A program made the position numbers and the translations under genes. Below the pieces are notes generated by a model that searched no databases, had not been told where the DNA came from, and saw nothing but the letters and a program-made list of their open reading frames with translations. A stretch of DNA of 64,000 nucleotides from Eonycteris spelaea (lineage: Eukaryota > Chordata > Mammalia > Chiroptera > Pteropodidae). Where the stretch lies: NCBI GenBank assembly GCA_003508835.1, contig PUFA01000034.1, positions 7,032,501-7,096,500 of the forward strand, written 5' to 3'. Positions 49,145 to 60,690 of the stretch are shown one piece after another. Positions within the stretch are counted from its first letter, which is position 1; the number at the start of each line of letters is the position of its first letter.

Positions 49145-50017
49145 AATGACTCTTGACCCTTCTTTGTTAACTCTTCTCTGTGCTCATCTTCAAGAAAACT
49201 TCTTAAAGAGCACTTTACACTCACTCTCTACAGTCTCACCTTTCCTCCACTCCACTACCCACTGTGACAAGAATTTATTCCAGCCACTTACTAAAACTGC
49301 TTTTGCACCTAGTGCCTTCAAGATGGAAAATTCAGAAGACAGTATTAAGCCATTTGACAACTCCTCTTATTTACATCTTTAATTCTCTAGGCTTCAATGA
49401 TGGTCCATCTTCCTGTGTTGTGTTCTGTGTCTAACACTGTTTCTTATCATCTATAACTTCTCTTGCTTCATGGTTGTTAGCCACTGTTCTTCCCAGTCTA
49501 TCTTTCTGTGATTTTATCCTCCAGGAGACAACTAGCAATTGAATGGGGGTGTTAGTGATTTCTAAATATTTTATCATAAGCCTAGACCATTCTCCAGAGC
49601 TTTAGACTAAAAAAAAAAAAAAAAAAAAAAACAACTGCCTACTGGATGAGTCCATCAAGATGCCCCATAGAAAATACAAATTTAGCATTTCAGATACTGA
49701 ACCGACACCATATCTCACTAAACTAATGGTTCCTCCTGTTCAACCAACCATCAAACTCAAAGCTTCCTCTCCCTTTCTTTAACTTCTACTCCCCGAATCC
49801 ATTAGTCAGTAGATTTGCAGATTTTATTTCTGAATATCTTGCTCTCCCTTCTGTTCCACTTTGTATCATCTCTACCTCAAGTTCTCTGGTTCAACCCGTA
49901 ATCGGCACTCTTAAATCACTGCAACTTGTCTCCTGTAGTGTGTCCTTGTCTCCCCACAGTACAAGCTCCAAAGCATATGCTGCCAAAGTGAACTACTTAA
50001 AATGCAAATGTGGTTGA
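49145..50017 (+). mobile_element. Long L2 copy, left part
   Basis: Follows the L2 body: 'acagtctcacctttcctcca', 'actaaaactgcttttgcacc', 'aagccatttgacaactcctc', 'caactgcctactggatgagt', 'ccatcaagatgccccataga', 'caaccaaccatcaaactcaa', 'aatcactgcaacttgtctcc' and 'tgccaaagtgaactacttaa'. An A23 run (49609-49631) has grown or inserted inside it. No intact frame remains. Confidence 0.75.
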
Positions 50018-50102
50018 AGAACTTCAGAGGTGTGGTCAAGATGGCAGAGTAGAAAAAAAAATACATTGGCTCTCAAATATTAAAAAAAAAAATTTCAACA
50101 AA
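50018..50102 (+). mobile_element. Very short L1 5'-end retroposon inside L2
   Basis: About 85 bp containing 'ggtgtggtcaagatggcaga' followed by 'gtag' and A-runs. This matches the start of mammalian L1 5'UTRs ('…ccaagatggcggagtag…') and is then followed by A-rich sequence. It is flanked by aaaatgcaaatgtggttga (49999-50017) and aaaatgcaaatatgattaa (50103-50121), matching at 16 of 19, all three differences G to A. This fits a target-site duplication in the host L2. Confidence 0.55.
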
Positions 50103-50335
50103 AAAATGCAAATATGATTAATTATTATTTTAAGGGGTGGATATAATAGCTGTTCCGTAATGCCTGTTCAGAAGTGTTCAGAAACACATGAAATAAAGAT
50201 GGTTTTAAGAGGACTATCTTCTTGCTGCCATGAGAACAGTGTTATTTCAGGAAATAGCCATCCTGTAATACACATAGAGAGGAGTTTAAATTAAAAAATG
50301 AACAAACAAAATGTAATTTTACTCATCATGTACTC
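50103..50335. other. Unassigned segment within the L2 copy
   Basis: AT-rich, no family recognised. It separates the two halves of the L2 and may be a further insertion or very diverged L2. Confidence 0.35.
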
Positions 50336-50815
50336 CTGACTAAAATTCTTCTAGAAGCGTCCTGTTATCCACAGAAATGTCTATGTGTCTTATTATGAAC
50401 CGCAAGATTCTCCACCATCTCCCTCTTTTCTTCCTTTTGAAATTTTTCGCTTCCTGCCTGAACAATATATTCAAGAAACACCATCAAGGTGGTTGTATCT
50501 TGCTTCGCTCTCCTCCAGCTCTAGCAAAAACAATGCTGTTTCAGACAGCTACTACCTCTTACCTGTCTGCTTTGAATAGACTTATAGCTTGTTTTTGCTC
50601 AGCTAATCCACTCAGTCCCAGGGTATGTGGTCGTCTCTGCACTGACATGTCTTATATTATCTTCCTTTATATTTACTCTTCTCAAAAGGCTCTGAGTTCT
50701 TTAAAGGCAGGCTCTGAATTTTGTTTTTTGCTTCCCTTCCCTCCCCCCGCCCCGGGTTTGGTGCCTCCAGAATCCTAGCATATTGCTCGATAGGTAATCA
50801 ATGAAATAATTAATT
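50336..50815 (+). mobile_element. L2 copy, right part
   Basis: Resumes with 'ctaaaattcttctagaagcg' (L2 'cttaaaacccttcagtggct'), then 'gctctgagttctttaaaggc', 'aggctctgaattttg' and 'agaatcctagcatattgctc', ending in a TTAA-rich tail. The 133-codon frame at 50377-50778 lies fully within it. Confidence 0.7.
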
Positions 50816-51214
50816 AATTAAATAGGTCTCTCAACTCCGCCGGCATCTTTCTGGTGTGTGTAGGAAATACAACATTCCTAACAGAACAAGAGAATTGAGT
50901 ATTGTAAATTATGAAAGGAGCACAGAGCGAATACTATTTTTGAAAATCTGGTTACCTTACAGTCACGAGTTGTAAAATTCACCAGATTGCAATTTTAATT
51001 CAAGTAAGGAATCTTTGAGAAAAACTGTAGTGAAAAAAAAAAATCACAGAAATGATTCGCTGAACCTGTATTTTGTTTTCTTTGAATGTAGGTTCAAATA
51101 TCATCATATTGCAGAATGACAATGCAAATGTCACGCTTTATTTCCCCATTTCCTGCATCTGTGGGGCAGAGACAACAGTTTGTAATACCATAAGCAGCCC
51201 TGTGTGAAGGAGGA
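50816..51214. other. Unassigned DNA
   Basis: No feature recognised. Confidence 0.4.
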
Positions 51215-51400
51215 TCTGAGAGTTTCAGCTTTGCAGCCTTGGCATGGTTCTGGGTTGGTGACCTATGCCACTGAACACTTCATTTCTCCTCTTGGAGTCT
51301 CATTTTCCTTAACTGCAAAATGTAGATAATGCCAGTCTTGCCTAACTCCCCCATTTTAAGTTGAAGGCTCTAATAATTCGACATTTGAAGATATTTCGAA
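51215..51400 (+). mobile_element. MIR
   Basis: 'cacttcatttctcctcttgg', 'agtctcattttccttaactg' and 'caaaatgtagataatgccag' give the sense core; the 5' part is weaker. Confidence 0.65.
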
Positions 51401-51609
51401 AACGAAAAAGTGTCACACATGTAAAAAGCAGTATTAGCTTGAATAAATTCTAGCAATTTTTCCTTTATGGATTTATTTTAATCTTTCTACATTTGGACTA
51501 GATAATGACCGAGAGACTGAATATGCACATGGAAAATTTCCAGACCACATATAAAAACAGAACTTTAAATCTTTATCTATAGTAACCAGCTCAGGAAGCT
51601 AACCTACTA

Positions 51610-52060
51610 TCTTTAAGACCGACTTCAGGAATTCAGACCATTCTCTCTAGCAACCAGTCTGGGAAGTCCAACAATAGCCTGTGCAACAAATGACCCTAAA
51701 CAGCCAGGACTTTTGACCCAAGTTCCAAAATAGGGCCAAACAGAGAAAGTAGACTATATACTCAAAATTAATGGTGGAGGCTGCTCCACTTCTAGTTAGC
51801 CTGCCTTCGGCTTTCCCAGGCCAATAGCCCCCATCTGGGGCACGTCTGAAGATTTTCCACCATGAGCTTCCCCACTCTCCTCCCTGCCTTTGATTCTCTG
51901 TCAGATGTAAGTGGTAGCGGCTGACGGCCTTGCTATATAGCAAGCTCTGAATGAACAGCCTGTGCCTGTTCTCATTTGTTTGGTCTTCATTTACTCCTAC
52001 ATTACGATGGCCCCTTCCAGCTCCAAGATGCCTGCAGTTGTGTAAACACATGTCATGAGC
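51610..52060. mobile_element. Possible ERV LTR
   Basis: GC-richer block with LTR-like features: 'ttgctatatagcaagctctg' followed by 'aatgaacagcctgtgcctgt', resembling an LTR R region with a decayed AATAAA, then 'tggtcttcatttactcctac'. No flanking retroviral genes. The 134-codon minus frame within it is unsupported. Family and orientation uncertain (plus strand more likely). Confidence 0.35.
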
Positions 52061-52510
52061 ATCCTCCTATGAAACAGAACTTAAACCAGGAGGTTAAGTT
52101 CCTAACAACCACCTCAGAAAGGTTCCTGGTCTTTAAATGGCCCAGGATATAAGCCTAAGTCCCAGTTACACTGAAATCAAATATAAAAGTCAAATATTTT
52201 ACAAGAAATAAACTCCAGCATAATGACGACAGAAAAACAATTTAACCCACTCTTGCTTTTCAGTGCCCTAAGTCAAACGAGATAAAACAAGTATCAGAAA
52301 AGAACATCGTAGATTATTTCCAAGCTGTTTATTTACAGTTTCAAAGAAAATGTGCTCTGGCTTCCAACTGTCTCAGCCTCGAATCCTAATGACCCATCTG
52401 TTTCACCTCACCTTCTCCTCCAGATTTTAAACAAACCATTGGGATGCTCGCTTTATTACTGACTTCTCTATCTCTTTCCATTACCATCATTAAACATTTA
52501 TCTTTTTTTC

Positions 52511-52512
<2 letters not shown>
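52061..52512. other. Unassigned DNA
   Basis: No feature recognised. Confidence 0.4.

Positions 52513-52558
<46 letters not shown>
52513..52558. repeat. (AC)23 microsatellite
   Basis: 46 bp of uninterrupted AC units. Confidence 0.97.
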
Positions 52559-52561
<3 letters not shown>

Positions 52562-53614
52562 TTCTACCGTTGGAAATAAAACTCACCAAACTAAAAAAAT
52601 GCTCAAGCTTAACCTTGGGTCCAGTATTTTTGCAGATTAGGACAACATTTTAAATATAAAAAGCTGAGGATATGTGTCAAGACACCTCTACCAACATCAG
52701 TTTCTTTGTTCTCATTCAAATTACTTGCATACACATACCAGAGAAGTGTCACTTCAGTCTCAAACCTCAACTAAATAAAAGCCCAATACAGCTCTGAAAA
52801 CAAAAAGGAGTCTTTTCTCTCTTCCTTCTTTGTTTTCAAATCCCAGAGGTTAGTCTTAGGTAAATTTTGGCAGATATATTTAGAAATACTTGAACAAAAG
52901 AACTGAAGAAATTGTGCTGCTTGGACTGGTACCTTAACATCAGCCTCCTAAATAAAATTCAGAGCTGAAAAATCTGTAAGAAGATCATTAATATAATTAT
53001 TGAGCATTTTATTTGAGAATAAATTTGGTTTCCCATATGTATTCAAGAAAAGCTTCTTACACAATGCATTTTCTAATTAAAATAAATGTGAAAATCTTTA
53101 AAACAGCTGTTGAAAAGAAACAAATGGAAAGTGGACAATTAGATAAGAAATATACAGTAAGACACATTAAAAGCTCAAAGACATCTATTCAAAGGAATAA
53201 GGACACATTTATCCGTGTCCATATATTTCAATGTTTTCTTAAAGCCTGTTGAAAAAAAATTGATATTAGTAATATATATTTTTTCAAACAAGGCAATCTT
53301 AAATAACTGTGGTCAAGTTCTATGTGGAATCTAAGTTCTTTCAGTGTTCAGTTACAGGCCCAGTGTGTAGGTCGACTACATAGAATGTGGTCATCCTCTA
53401 TTCATAGAATAAATGACTGGATGTTAACTAGTTACCTGAAACCTGATTCATTTTGAAATCTGATCTTGAATGAAAATCTGCTGTAAAAAGTGCATATATT
53501 ACTGTGTTTCATTTGTCATTAATCTCGTGTGTTTTGCATATTATTGTCTTAAACTTTTACAGCATTTAAATTGAAGAAGGATAAATAAGAATAAGCAACC
53601 AGGGGAATCCTTTC
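52559..53614. other. Unassigned AT-rich DNA
   Basis: No feature recognised. The Lys-rich 79-codon frame at 53013-53252 is ordinary for AT-rich DNA. Confidence 0.4.
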
Positions 53615-54160
53615 ATGATCAAAATATTCTCGTCAGAATTCCAATCATATCCCATGCTGCTAACGCTGAAGTTCCTTCTAAAGTTTTCCCATTTTTTCTT
53701 GCCTCTTCATGCTGTCTCTGTGTTTACATTTGTCTCTCTGGCTTCTATCTCATCCTTCTCCTTCTCCATTCCTGCCTTGGACCCTGAGGCACCTATAACT
53801 ACTTGGCTCCCCAGGTCTATGGTTTTCATCATCAGGCCTGCCCAAACACTGAGTTTTCTGAGTCTCTTATTCATTCTGCTTCATCAACATTCATTCCATC
53901 AACAACAAAATGGTATTGAGGATTCTTATAAATTTCCACAACCTCAAAATCCCTTTCAAGCTCTAGAGACAAAGAAAGCAATACAGTACTGATGGGCCTT
54001 TACATATGACTGTCTGGGGGACCCCAACATGCTAAAACTGACAGCATTATCCTTTCTAAAAACTTTTTTTCAGTCTGGAAAGGTCACGTAATCATTGATT
54101 TATACGTCTGGTTCCGCCACCAGACTGTAAGCTTCTAATGACTGAAGACTCAGTACCTGA
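53615..54160 (+). mobile_element. Probable L2
   Basis: A long C/T-rich stretch ('gcctcttcatgctgtctctg', 'ctcatccttctccttctcca') and a later 'ttccgccaccagactgtaag', 'cttctaatgactgaaga' fit the L2 ORF2-to-tail order. The 125-codon frame at 53615-53992 is inside it. Confidence 0.5.
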
Positions 54161-54944
54161 TGGAGTCTACAATGAGAACAGATGGGATGAAGGCACTCAT
54201 GCATGCTTCACCCAGGAAAGTTAGCTATTATCTTATTCACCCCATCTTTGCCCATGACTCACAGCCTCTCCTTCCACCTTGCCAGTCTCCCAGAACATGG
54301 GCTATGGCCTGAACCAACAACTGTCACTGACAAACACGGGTTAGTTACTATGGCCAATGTTATGTTCTTTGTTAACTATACGTGTTTCTAATCGACTTGC
54401 TAATGATAGATTAGAAAACAACAGATTCGCTGGAGAAAATGTGTATTATTTGGAAATACGTCCATTAACACTGTTTTCTTAGAGAAACAGAATCCCATTT
54501 TCTTTTCTTATTTTGCAATATTTAAAAGAATCTGCCACATTGTTTCATTGTTTCTATGAACATATAGATCATTCAGACGATTTAGACAAGAGGGTTTTAC
54601 ATTTGTGGCCTGTGACTGCTGTCATTCTTGAAATTTCACACTCATATTGGGTGGGATCTCCTGGTTATGAAATATGTACTCTAATTGTGCCTGGAAATAC
54701 GGGGCCAAAGTTTATGTTGCTGATGAGCATGGAGCTTCTTATGGACAAGAAGAATGCTTCAGAACTGTCCTCTTATTGGCATAACCAGCAAGATCAACAT
54801 CTATCCATTCTATTCCAACTGCTGAAAGTGAAAACAATGAAGGGTAATCAAGGAAGATTAATTAGGCAGAAACAACAACACATCTGAAGTGCTAAAGGAG
54901 GCAATGAACTAAATTGCATTATTAGATGGGTATTAGATTCAGTC
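54161..54944. other. Unassigned DNA with a 124-codon frame
   Basis: The frame 54513-54887 (+), starting MQYLKESATLFHCFYEHIDH, lies outside any repeat I recognise. It has no motif, no splice context and a length expected by chance here. Confidence 0.35.
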
Positions 54945-55219
54945 ATCAAATTTTAGAGCTGAAAGGGACCTTGGAAATTACAATCGCAACACAAAAAGCT
55001 AGGTGTATAGATGTCTTTTGATGAGATGGTGTCCTAGCTTTGGAAGAACAGCTCTAGGAAGGGGGAGTTCCCATCTCATGGGTAAGTCTGACTGTGAACA
55101 TTTTTAATTGCTAGAAAGCTCTCATACAGAGCTGAAGTCGGCTTCTCTCCAAGAAACACCATTTGTTGGTTGTTGATAGTCCTGTTTCTGGAGCAACTCA
55201 GAACTAATGTGTTTATTTC

Positions 55220-55251
<32 letters not shown>

Positions 55252-55470
55252 TTCTTTCTTTCTTTTCTTTTCTTTTCTTTTTTTTTTAAGTAAACACCCT
55301 TTAGAATCCAGAGTGACAAAATCTCTCCTTGGTCACAACTCTTTCAGATACAAATCTAGAACTCTCACTCTCCTGATTACCCTGGCCTGGACACTCATAG
55401 CATGTCATGGTAGTGGCATTTGGCGCTGATCGGAGCCAGACAGCTTGAATGGTTTACCCACGAATCCAGG
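54945..55470 (-). mobile_element. CR1/L3-like LINE relic
   Basis: The plus strand reads 'ttttagagctgaaagggacc', 'gatggtgtcctagctttgga', 'agggggagttcccatctcat', 'attgctagaaagctctcata', 'agctgaagtcggcttctctc' and 'gtcctgtttctggagcaact', the antisense order of a mammalian CR1/L3 3' region. A TTTC microsatellite (55217-55287) interrupts it. Opposite orientation to the relic at 21340. Confidence 0.6.
55217..55287. repeat. (TTTC)n microsatellite
   Basis: Pure CTTT units grading into TTTTC and T-runs. The Lys/Glu/Arg-rich frame on the minus strand is an artefact. Confidence 0.95.
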
Positions 55471-55829
55471 TGAGCACCAGAGTCCTCCTGCAATTCCCTA
55501 GCTCTAGAGTCTCCTGGGAAAAATAGAGCAAAGGCTCTATGTCTCCACAATTAAAGGGCACCAGGGAGCAGGAATAATATATATATATATTTTTATTGCT
55601 TCTCTCTTATGTGAACTCTGTTGTTTGGGCTAGTTATGTCAATTCCAACATCTCAGGGATGCCTTCCCTTTAAATATAAATAGAGGTCTGGAGATATCTT
55701 GGTTTTAAATAAAATTGGAAAGAAAGTCAAGGTTTGTGTTAAGAAGGCACATAGGATAAATCCCTGGTTTTAATAAAATAAAATAGATGGGCACATCGAA
55801 GTAGAATAGACTATGTAAAGAATCCTCAT
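55471..55829. other. Unassigned DNA
   Basis: Contains a short AT run near 55579-55594. Confidence 0.4.
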
Positions 55830-55925
55830 GATTTTACAGGTGTAAAAAATAGCTCAAAGCCTTTATACAAATTGCCCGAGGTCACACAGATGGCAATTAG
55901 CAGAGACCTGATAAAGAGACAGGTT
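55830..55925 (-). mobile_element. MIR fragment
   Basis: 'catgattttacaggtgtaaa', 'ctttatacaaattgcccgag' and 'gtcacacagatggcaattag' form the antisense MIR core. Confidence 0.75.
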
Positions 55926-56323
55926 TCCTGGCCATGCCTACCATCTATCTACCTGTCACCATAAGTCACTGGAACTCACACGCTGACATATTCAACATTT
56001 CTTTTTTATGGTTGCAAGGAATAACACCTTTTCAAAGTATGGAAAAATCAGTAGAATGTCAATGACCATGATTGGTATTTAAAAGCTCTCAAAAAAAAAA
56101 AAAAACATCTAGGTGATTTAATTATTCCCTTTTCAAAAAAATCATCAAGGTGTGTGAAGATTGTACAGATATTGCCAAATTACCTTTACCTGCAAAACCT
56201 TAACTGATGTCATCAGGCATCCTCAAATGTTGACCTACTTTAGTAACATTGTCTTTAGGAAATTCTAGTATTGTAGGGCAATGAGAGACAATTTGCTTAG
56301 AGATTACAATTTATATTTTCATT
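55926..56323. other. Unassigned AT-rich DNA
   Basis: No feature recognised. Confidence 0.4.
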
Positions 56324-56778
56324 TGTTCTTGCAATGCAGAAGCTAAGATAACATGTGGGCAGAGTCTAGAAAGAAGCTGAACAAATCTGTTTGCTTCCTC
56401 TCGGCATCTGGTGAAACCATACTTCTCAGCATTGTTTGCAGTTAGAGAAAGCCATATGACTGAAGTCTGGCCATGAGAATGTGGGTGGAAGCGATGTATG
56501 CTATTTCCAGGTCTGGTCATACAACTTGTCACAAAATCCTCATCCTCTTGTATCCCCTCTGCTGCTGGCTGTAATTTTTTTTGAGGTCCTCATTGTTGGA
56601 AGAGCCACTAGAGAGAAACGTCCCAGTAACGATAGAGAGAATTTCTCCTCTCCTAGCGAACCCACTAATTGATTATCACATGCCTGTGATATATGTCATG
56701 ACCTATGACATGAACAAGAGATGTCATATTATATTAAGCCACTGAGGTTTGCTATAGCAGTTGGACTGCCCTAATACA
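56324..56778 (-). mobile_element. MLT1-type MaLR solo LTR
   Basis: On the minus strand it opens 'tgtattagggcagtccaact', then 'gctatagcaaacctcagtgg', the MLT1 start. The plus strand keeps 'gaagtctggccatgagaatg', 'gtgggtggaagcgatgtatg' and 'attaagccactgaggtttgc'. No internal region. Confidence 0.7.
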
Positions 56779-57359
56779 GATTTGAACAGATATTATTTTA
56801 CATTTTCCCTCCTATAAAATATAGTCTAAATGTAAAATCCTTGCGTTTCTAATGAGGACAATATTTTTGTTGGCATACTGACAGAAAAATAAAGGGCAGA
56901 GAGATTAGTTAAATTGCCAAATACAGTACAAGAATTCAGCAAGCAATGCTTCTCTCTTAACTCTAGTTGTACTAAAAATACTTTACAAGGCTAATAATAT
57001 ATTTTCATTAAATATTTAATAAATATTTTGAATACTATGCTTCAATAAGTATGTGTTAAATGTATGAGTGAATAAGCCTCTGAATGATCATTTAAAAATC
57101 TTATACATTTTGTTTATATTTATTTGAATGATGCCCTCTAATTTTTTTCCAAATACTTTTTTCATCTAAAAAAGTGGCAAAGAGCAAAGCTCCAAGAAAA
57201 AAATTTTAAATAAGATTTTTGAAAAAAAAATTCACAAAGGAAATATTGACTATTTCTTTAACATAAAAATAATTTAGGTTTAAATAAGATATGCTTGGGG
57301 GAAATAAAATAAAATAAGATCATTACTTCTTAGAAATATCAAAAGAGCAAACCATTACA
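56779..57359. other. Unassigned AT-rich DNA
   Basis: Very AT-rich with A/T runs, no recognised feature. Confidence 0.4.
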
Positions 57360-57480
57360 GAAGGGGGCTGAGAAAATCTGGGATCAATTCTCAGGTCAGT
57401 TCAATAAAACATCTCTTCCTGAACTTTAGTTTTCTCAGATAAAAATATAGATTTGAAGTAAATTATTTCTAAGTATCCTA
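57360..57480 (+). mobile_element. Possible MIR
   Basis: 'cttcctgaactttagttttc' then 'tcagataaaaatatagat' resembles the sense MIR core; 5' part unclear. Confidence 0.45.
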
Positions 57481-57934
57481 CATCTAAAATTTTATATCCC
57501 TATGATAAAAAGTTCCTATAAAAAGCAAAGTAGCTCATAAAGTTTCAATAATATCATAATGTCTGTTCCAAACTATACTTCCACTTTATATTTCAGGATG
57601 TTTTACATCTGTAAGGTGACTTTTTGTAGTTCAATTTCCATTTCAGTCAAATCCCAATGAACTATAACATAAATTGAGAAAATGCACTCTTAAAAAATAG
57701 TCATGATTTGTTTAGGATCATTGACAAACCCAGGATCTAACTTTTTGCCTGCCACCTGATTAGAAGACATGAATTAAGGGGTCCTGGTTTAAATAATACT
57801 CTCAATGTTTTCTCCTGTCTGTAAAACAATAAAAAAATAAAAAATAAAAAAGTGTTTCCTAGTTACTGTTGGAAAAGCAGAAATCCAGCTCAAATAATGT
57901 CATCACATCAGCAGCAGCACTGTGATGAGAGTTT
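57481..57934. other. Unassigned AT-rich DNA
   Basis: Includes an A-rich AAAAAT repeat at 57823-57852. Confidence 0.45.
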
Positions 57935-58135
57935 TAATGAAATCAACAGCTACTATGTGTCAGATGCTGTACTAGACTCTTTACGAATAATATTTCCAAT
58001 CTTTATGTAGTCTTCCAGGCATATGTATTCAGAAAAAGTGGGGGTCTTGTTGGTTAATAAGTTCCCAAGGCCAATCAGACATGGCTAAGTGGAGGAACCA
58101 GGATTTGAACTCACATCTGTCTGAACAAATGGCCA
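57935..58135 (-). mobile_element. MIR, near full length
   Basis: 'ctactatgtgtcagatgctg', 'tactagactctttacgaata', 'aagtggaggaaccaggattt' and 'gaactcacatctgtctga' follow antisense MIR; the middle is diverged. Confidence 0.75.
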
Positions 58136-58735
58136 TACCAGTCAGGCTTCATTTTGTATTGTTTTCTTTGGGTTATTTTAAGGATTATTTACCTTATTTT
58201 AAAAGAATGAAAAAAATACTTTTAAAAAATTGAAGATTGTATAAACAGGGGAATTAATACGGTGAGATTTGGGAGAAATCAGCTGTCAGTCTACATAGAT
58301 TACAAACACCTTACTCTATAACACACTGTAACACGCAAGTTACAAAGAAGTCCACAGTTGTTTTCAGATGGGATGAAGATTGGATTAATATTCTTGTAGT
58401 ACACTGTGCAATCTAAACCAGAGTTATCAAGTGATATTTATATGTAACAGTGAAAGAAGTCAGAAAACAAAGAACGTTTATTTTCTATGCCTGCCTTTAG
58501 CAGTTAAATCTGACATATTTTTTGACTGCCTTGATAGAAAAGCCACGTGAAGAAAAATATGCATTTTTCAAATTGTTATTATTTTCCGTCCATGATAAAA
58601 CGTACAGGCCTTGCTCCATCTGTGCAGATGTTTTGTGTACCAGGCACTGTGACGGTGAGAGAATAGGTCAGGGAACTAAGACGCTGTGACCTCTGCCCGC
58701 ATGGGGTCCTACTTTGAGAGAGGAAACAATTGCGG
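58136..58735. other. Unassigned DNA
   Basis: No feature recognised; the last 8 bp (58728-58735) are one copy of a target-site duplication. Confidence 0.4.
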
Positions 58736-58961
58736 CAGCGTCCTCAACTTTTTGGCACCAGGGACCAGCGCTCCTATGAGAATCTAATTCCTGAGGATCT
58801 GAGGTGGAGCTGAGGCGGTGATGCTAGCACTGGGGAGCGGCTGCAAATACAGATGAAGCTTCACTTGCTTGCTCACCACGGACCTTCTGCTGTGTGGTTC
58901 AGTTCCTAACGAACAGGCCAAGAAATGGTACCAGACTATGGCCCAGGTTTGGGGACCCCTG
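58736..58961 (-). mobile_element. MER1-like hAT non-autonomous transposon
   Basis: A 226-bp element with hAT-type ends: left 'cagcgtcctcaactttttgg' with 'caccagggacc', right 'ggtttggggacccctg', imperfect inverted repeats of each other. The interior keeps 'tcctatgagaatctaattcc', 'ggggagcggctgcaaataca', 'gatgaagcttcacttgc' and 'tgctgtgtggttcagttcct', as in MER1-type Charlie elements (antisense here). It is bracketed by 8-bp copies aattgcgg (58728-58735) and aattacag (58962-58969), matching at 6 of 8 with two G-to-A changes. No transposase is encoded. Confidence 0.85.
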
Positions 58962-60514
58962 AATTACAGAAAATAATGCTGGATTAGAGCTCTGCTAAGG
59001 GCAATGAGGAGAGATGGTAAAGTACAATGAAAATAGAATAGATCGTTTTTCCTAATTGTGAGACCAAGAAATCTTGACTAAATAGTGATTTGAAGAATGG
59101 CAAGGGGAAAGTAGGGGCGCATCAGATGAGTTTTGCAGCCAGGGAAATGAACTGTTCAACTCTTTCCTTGGATCCGTCCTCCCAAAAGCTGATCCCTCCT
59201 GACAAAGAGCTTCCAGCTTGATAAAATGTCACACATAAACATATTCAAAAGAAGGGCAGAAGGGAACAATGTTTAGGCTCCATAATAAGTTTAACCTGTC
59301 TAAAAGAAAAGGTTTATATTAGAAAAGAATGGGTCTTGCATTTACATTAAAAAGGAAAAAACAAATTAAGGAGGGTTTTGAGTGACAGACTATAGAGCTC
59401 GCAATTATTTTTGAGGAGCAGAGATGCCATCACTGTTAAAGAAAGACTCTCCCAGGAAAAGTGTGCAAGATGAACTAGGAGGAAGATGTGTGAGGCGTCG
59501 CTTTGGGTTAGAAGCTCATCACTAGTATCATGTCATCACTGGGCACGTGAAATCCACAGATTTCCAGATGCCACCATCTCGACACCACCATGTTGTCAAC
59601 TCCTTAAACATCCTTTTTAATGAAGTGCACCAGCATAGAGACAAAGATGCAGAAATACAAAATATTTCTGTAGCATATCTTTCATAAACAATTTTTAGGG
59701 TTTGCATCCAATGCAGAGAAACTTGTGACTACCTACCAGTGAAAGATCACTTTTTAGATTGGAAAATCTATCCTCTGTTCAATGACGAGATAATCGTGTT
59801 TTATTAACCAACCTCATTGTTTGGTCTTAATCTGATATCGAGATTTAGAGGAAAAAAAAATATCAGACAAGGTGATATTGAAAATTCATTAAATAACTAC
59901 CCTGAACCCACAGTCAATTCTCTGCATATTAAAAATGGAACATAAGTGGGGGAAGTGTCCTTATTGTTCAACAATCCTTTTAACTTCAAAATACTGTATG
60001 AAAATGCAAATGTCTTCCTATAATTTGCCACATTAAATATGCATGCCCTCAGCACTCCTTGGCTCCTATAATGCCAACAGCAGCCCTTTACTTCTTTTCC
60101 ATTTAGGACCTGACATTACTGAAACTCATCGTCCTCTATACCAAACTCTTCACATATCTGACAGAGAAACTGCACAGAAAAATCTTGGGAAGGGACAAAT
60201 AGAATTCTCAAATAGCTGTGAACAGTTTTAGGGTTATGCAACTTTTATAACCTGGTCAGTCACATGTTTGACTTCGGATGTTTTAAGATATCTATATCTT
60301 TTGACAAACTCCAAAATTGTATACCAGAAGTTATAGGAGACCTGACAATAGTCATTCTTAAGTAGGACACAAGGCAGCAGATTAACATAAAGCCAACAAT
60401 CTAAAAAAGGATCATCTTAAAGAAAAGAGGCCACAGGGACTCAAGCATATGTGCTTTTCACATTTTCCCTTCTCCCTCCAGCTGCAGTCCCAGCAATGTT
60501 GAATAGAGACTGGC
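58962..60514. other. Unassigned DNA
   Basis: Holds an acceptor-like pyrimidine tract ending 'tacttcttttccatttag' at 60105, followed by an open frame GPDITETHRPLYQTLH to 60231; no donor or gene context supports it. Otherwise no feature. Confidence 0.4.
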
Positions 60515-60690
60515 AAAGTACAAAGATCTCTGGATTTAATTGTTGGGGAAAGTTGACCCTGGTACCAGATCTGTCATCATCTGAGTGACATCGGGTATGT
60601 GTTCTTACTTTCCATGCTTCCATGTACTCACCTCTCGAATAGGGAACTTAGACAATAGTATCTCTCAGATGCCTTCTGGATTTGAAAGTT
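60515..60690 (+). mobile_element. MIR, diverged
   Basis: 'aagatctctggatttaattg', 'accctggtaccagatctgtc', 'tgagtgacatcgggtatgtg' and 'ctcacctctcgaatagggaa' follow sense MIR from its 5' region. Confidence 0.6.

Noticed and set aside
51610..52180. Possible retroviral internal region after the LTR-like block
   Set aside because: No primer-binding site, gag- or pol-like peptide is visible downstream; at most a solitary LTR.
54513..54887. 124-codon frame outside recognised repeats
   Set aside because: Length is within chance for this window; no domain, signal peptide, codon bias or splice context.
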